Assembly (NCBI GenBank): GCA_020698575.1
Contig: CM036245.1
Coordinates: 34,649,148 to 34,713,147, forward strand
Direction of reading: 5' to 3'
Origin: Bostrychus sinensis
Lineage: Eukaryota > Chordata > Actinopteri > Gobiiformes > Eleotridae
DNA: 64,000 bases
Of this stretch, positions 62,944-64,000 are shown in pieces (position 1 is the stretch's first letter; every line of letters begins with the position of its first letter). Below the pieces are notes generated by a model that had not been told where the DNA came from, did not search any database, and saw only the letters and a list, made by a program, of their open reading frames with translations. Position numbers and translations under genes: made by a program.

Positions 62944-63952
62944 CAACCCCAATAAAAAAAAAAAGTGGGCTACTGTGTAAACTGTACATAAAAACAGAAT
63001 GCAATGGTCTGTAAAACTCTGTTATTCACAATAGAACATAAACGATCTTCAGTATCAACTGTTGAACCCAATTTATGACAAATATTCGCTCATTTTGGAT
63101 TTGATGGCAACAGCATGTCTCAAAAATGCTGAAGGAAAGAAACATTAACTCATTCATCTTCTTAAGCTTATTCTTGTTAGTGGTCACGACTATTCCAGTA
63201 ACCATGGGCCTTGGGACAGCGACCAGTTAGTCCCAGGGCTGACACAGACATACAAGGACAACCATTCATTTTCATTCATTCACTAGGACCAATTTAGAGT
63301 CACCGATTCACACGAGGAGGACATGCAGACTCCACCCAGCGAGACCGTGTGAAAGTTGGCTCAAGAACAGATCTTACGACTAGCCTCTCTGCCACCACGC
63401 CCCCATACAGAAACAAAACTGTCTTTGTCAAATTTGGTTCATTTGGCTAACAATCAGGTTTCCATTACACATCAGTCCATTTTAGGTGAGCTTTTCCTGA
63501 AAAAGACAGCTTTTTATCTCTTTTCAGAGACAATGACTTCTTGAAGTGTTCCTGATCCACGCAGTGATTCCCAGTACAGAATAATGACTGAGGACCTGCC
63601 ACTTGAGGACCTGAAGTTCAAGAGTATCCAATGCATCCAATACTGATAATACAGATTGTCTTTCTTTCTTTAAAATGCTCCTTTTATACTTTTAACAACA
63701 CCAGTTAAAGTGATTAGTAGCATAGTACTGAAAAGTAAAATATTTTTGTCTCACTTTTTGCTGCACTGTCCCAACTTTTTTGAGATGTGTTGCTGCCTTC
63801 AAATTCAAAATGAGCAAATATTTTGCATTAACATTTAATCTGTTTTCTGTATTCTGTTGTGAATAAAATAAGAGTATAAGATTTACAAAACATTTTATTC
63901 TGTTTTTATTTACATTTTACGCCGCATCCCCACTTTTTTTGAAATAGGGTTG
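62944..63952. mobile_element. DNA transposon with long inverted ends, split by a SINE
   Basis: Left end CAACCCCAATAAAAAAAAAA...AAAAACAGAATGCAATG and right end ...CATTTTATTCTGTTTTTATT...GAAATAGGGTTG are inverted copies over about 75 nt. Superfamily uncertain. A SINE on the minus strand interrupts it at about 63160-63410. Confidence 0.75.
63160..63410 (-). mobile_element. SINE inserted in the DNA transposon
   Basis: GCGACCAGTTAGTCCCAGGG, CATTCATTTTCATTCATTCA and GAGGACATGCAGACTCCACC followed by GCCACCACGCCCC read in reverse as a fish SINE like the one at 34140-34274. Confidence 0.65.
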
Positions 63953-64000
63953 AATATTATGATATTATTATAATTTAGAGTGACCCAGTTTGTAATGACA

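Noticed and set aside
62887..64000. Further upstream trpc4 exons
   Set aside because: The stretch is almost entirely a transposon with a SINE insert; no TRPC4 text before RAAEHVRLNHEYQ was found.

Overview
The window is nuclear DNA of a ray-finned (teleost-like) fish. It is A/T-rich and intron-rich, crowded with microsatellites and with degraded transposon families typical of fish genomes: Tol2-like and Charlie-like hAT elements, Tc1/mariner-like elements, L2/CR1-like and RTE/Rex-like non-LTR retrotransposons, and tRNA-derived SINEs. No bacterial-style operons, CRISPR arrays or rRNA genes are present.

Two protein-coding genes can be reconstructed, both on the minus strand. (1) Positions 12110-46660 hold a complete periostin gene (postn). 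It has 22 coding exons whose splice phases all agree. A signal peptide and a cysteine-rich EMI region are followed by four FAS1 (fasciclin) domains and a tail made of tiny phase-1 cassette exons. One tail exon carries a 13-residue tandem repeat (KVTRVI...). A TATA box sits 56 nt upstream of the ATG. The model predicts about 786 residues, or about 799 if an alternative last-exon acceptor is used. (2) Positions 60208-62886 hold the last three coding exons of a TRPC4-type cation channel (trpc4); the rest of that gene lies beyond the right edge. The order trpc4 then postn on one strand matches the human arrangement on chromosome 13 as I recall it, which supports both calls.

Layout: 1-5100, a hAT end and two opposed L2/CR1-like LINE copies; 5100-12060, non-coding sequence with MITEs, a SINE-like stretch and the postn 3' flank; 12064-46660, postn, whose introns carry a 21-bp minisatellite, long (TA)n arrays, a direct duplication of about 0.4 kb and many MITEs; 46660-60200, intergenic sequence with the postn promoter, a LINE 3' end, a Tc1 transposon with a dead transposase, and more MITEs; 60208-62886, the trpc4 3' end; 62944-63952, a DNA transposon interrupted by a SINE.

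The points of most interest are the phase-1 cassette tail of periostin with its repeat exon, the competing acceptors that give two different periostin C-termini, a TRPC4 tail without the usual PDZ-binding end, and two repeat families with unusual internal content: a Charlie-like hAT filled with 12-bp GGTTTAG arrays, and a Tol2-like MITE carrying a tRNA-like segment. I saw no clear candidate for a wholly new biological system.
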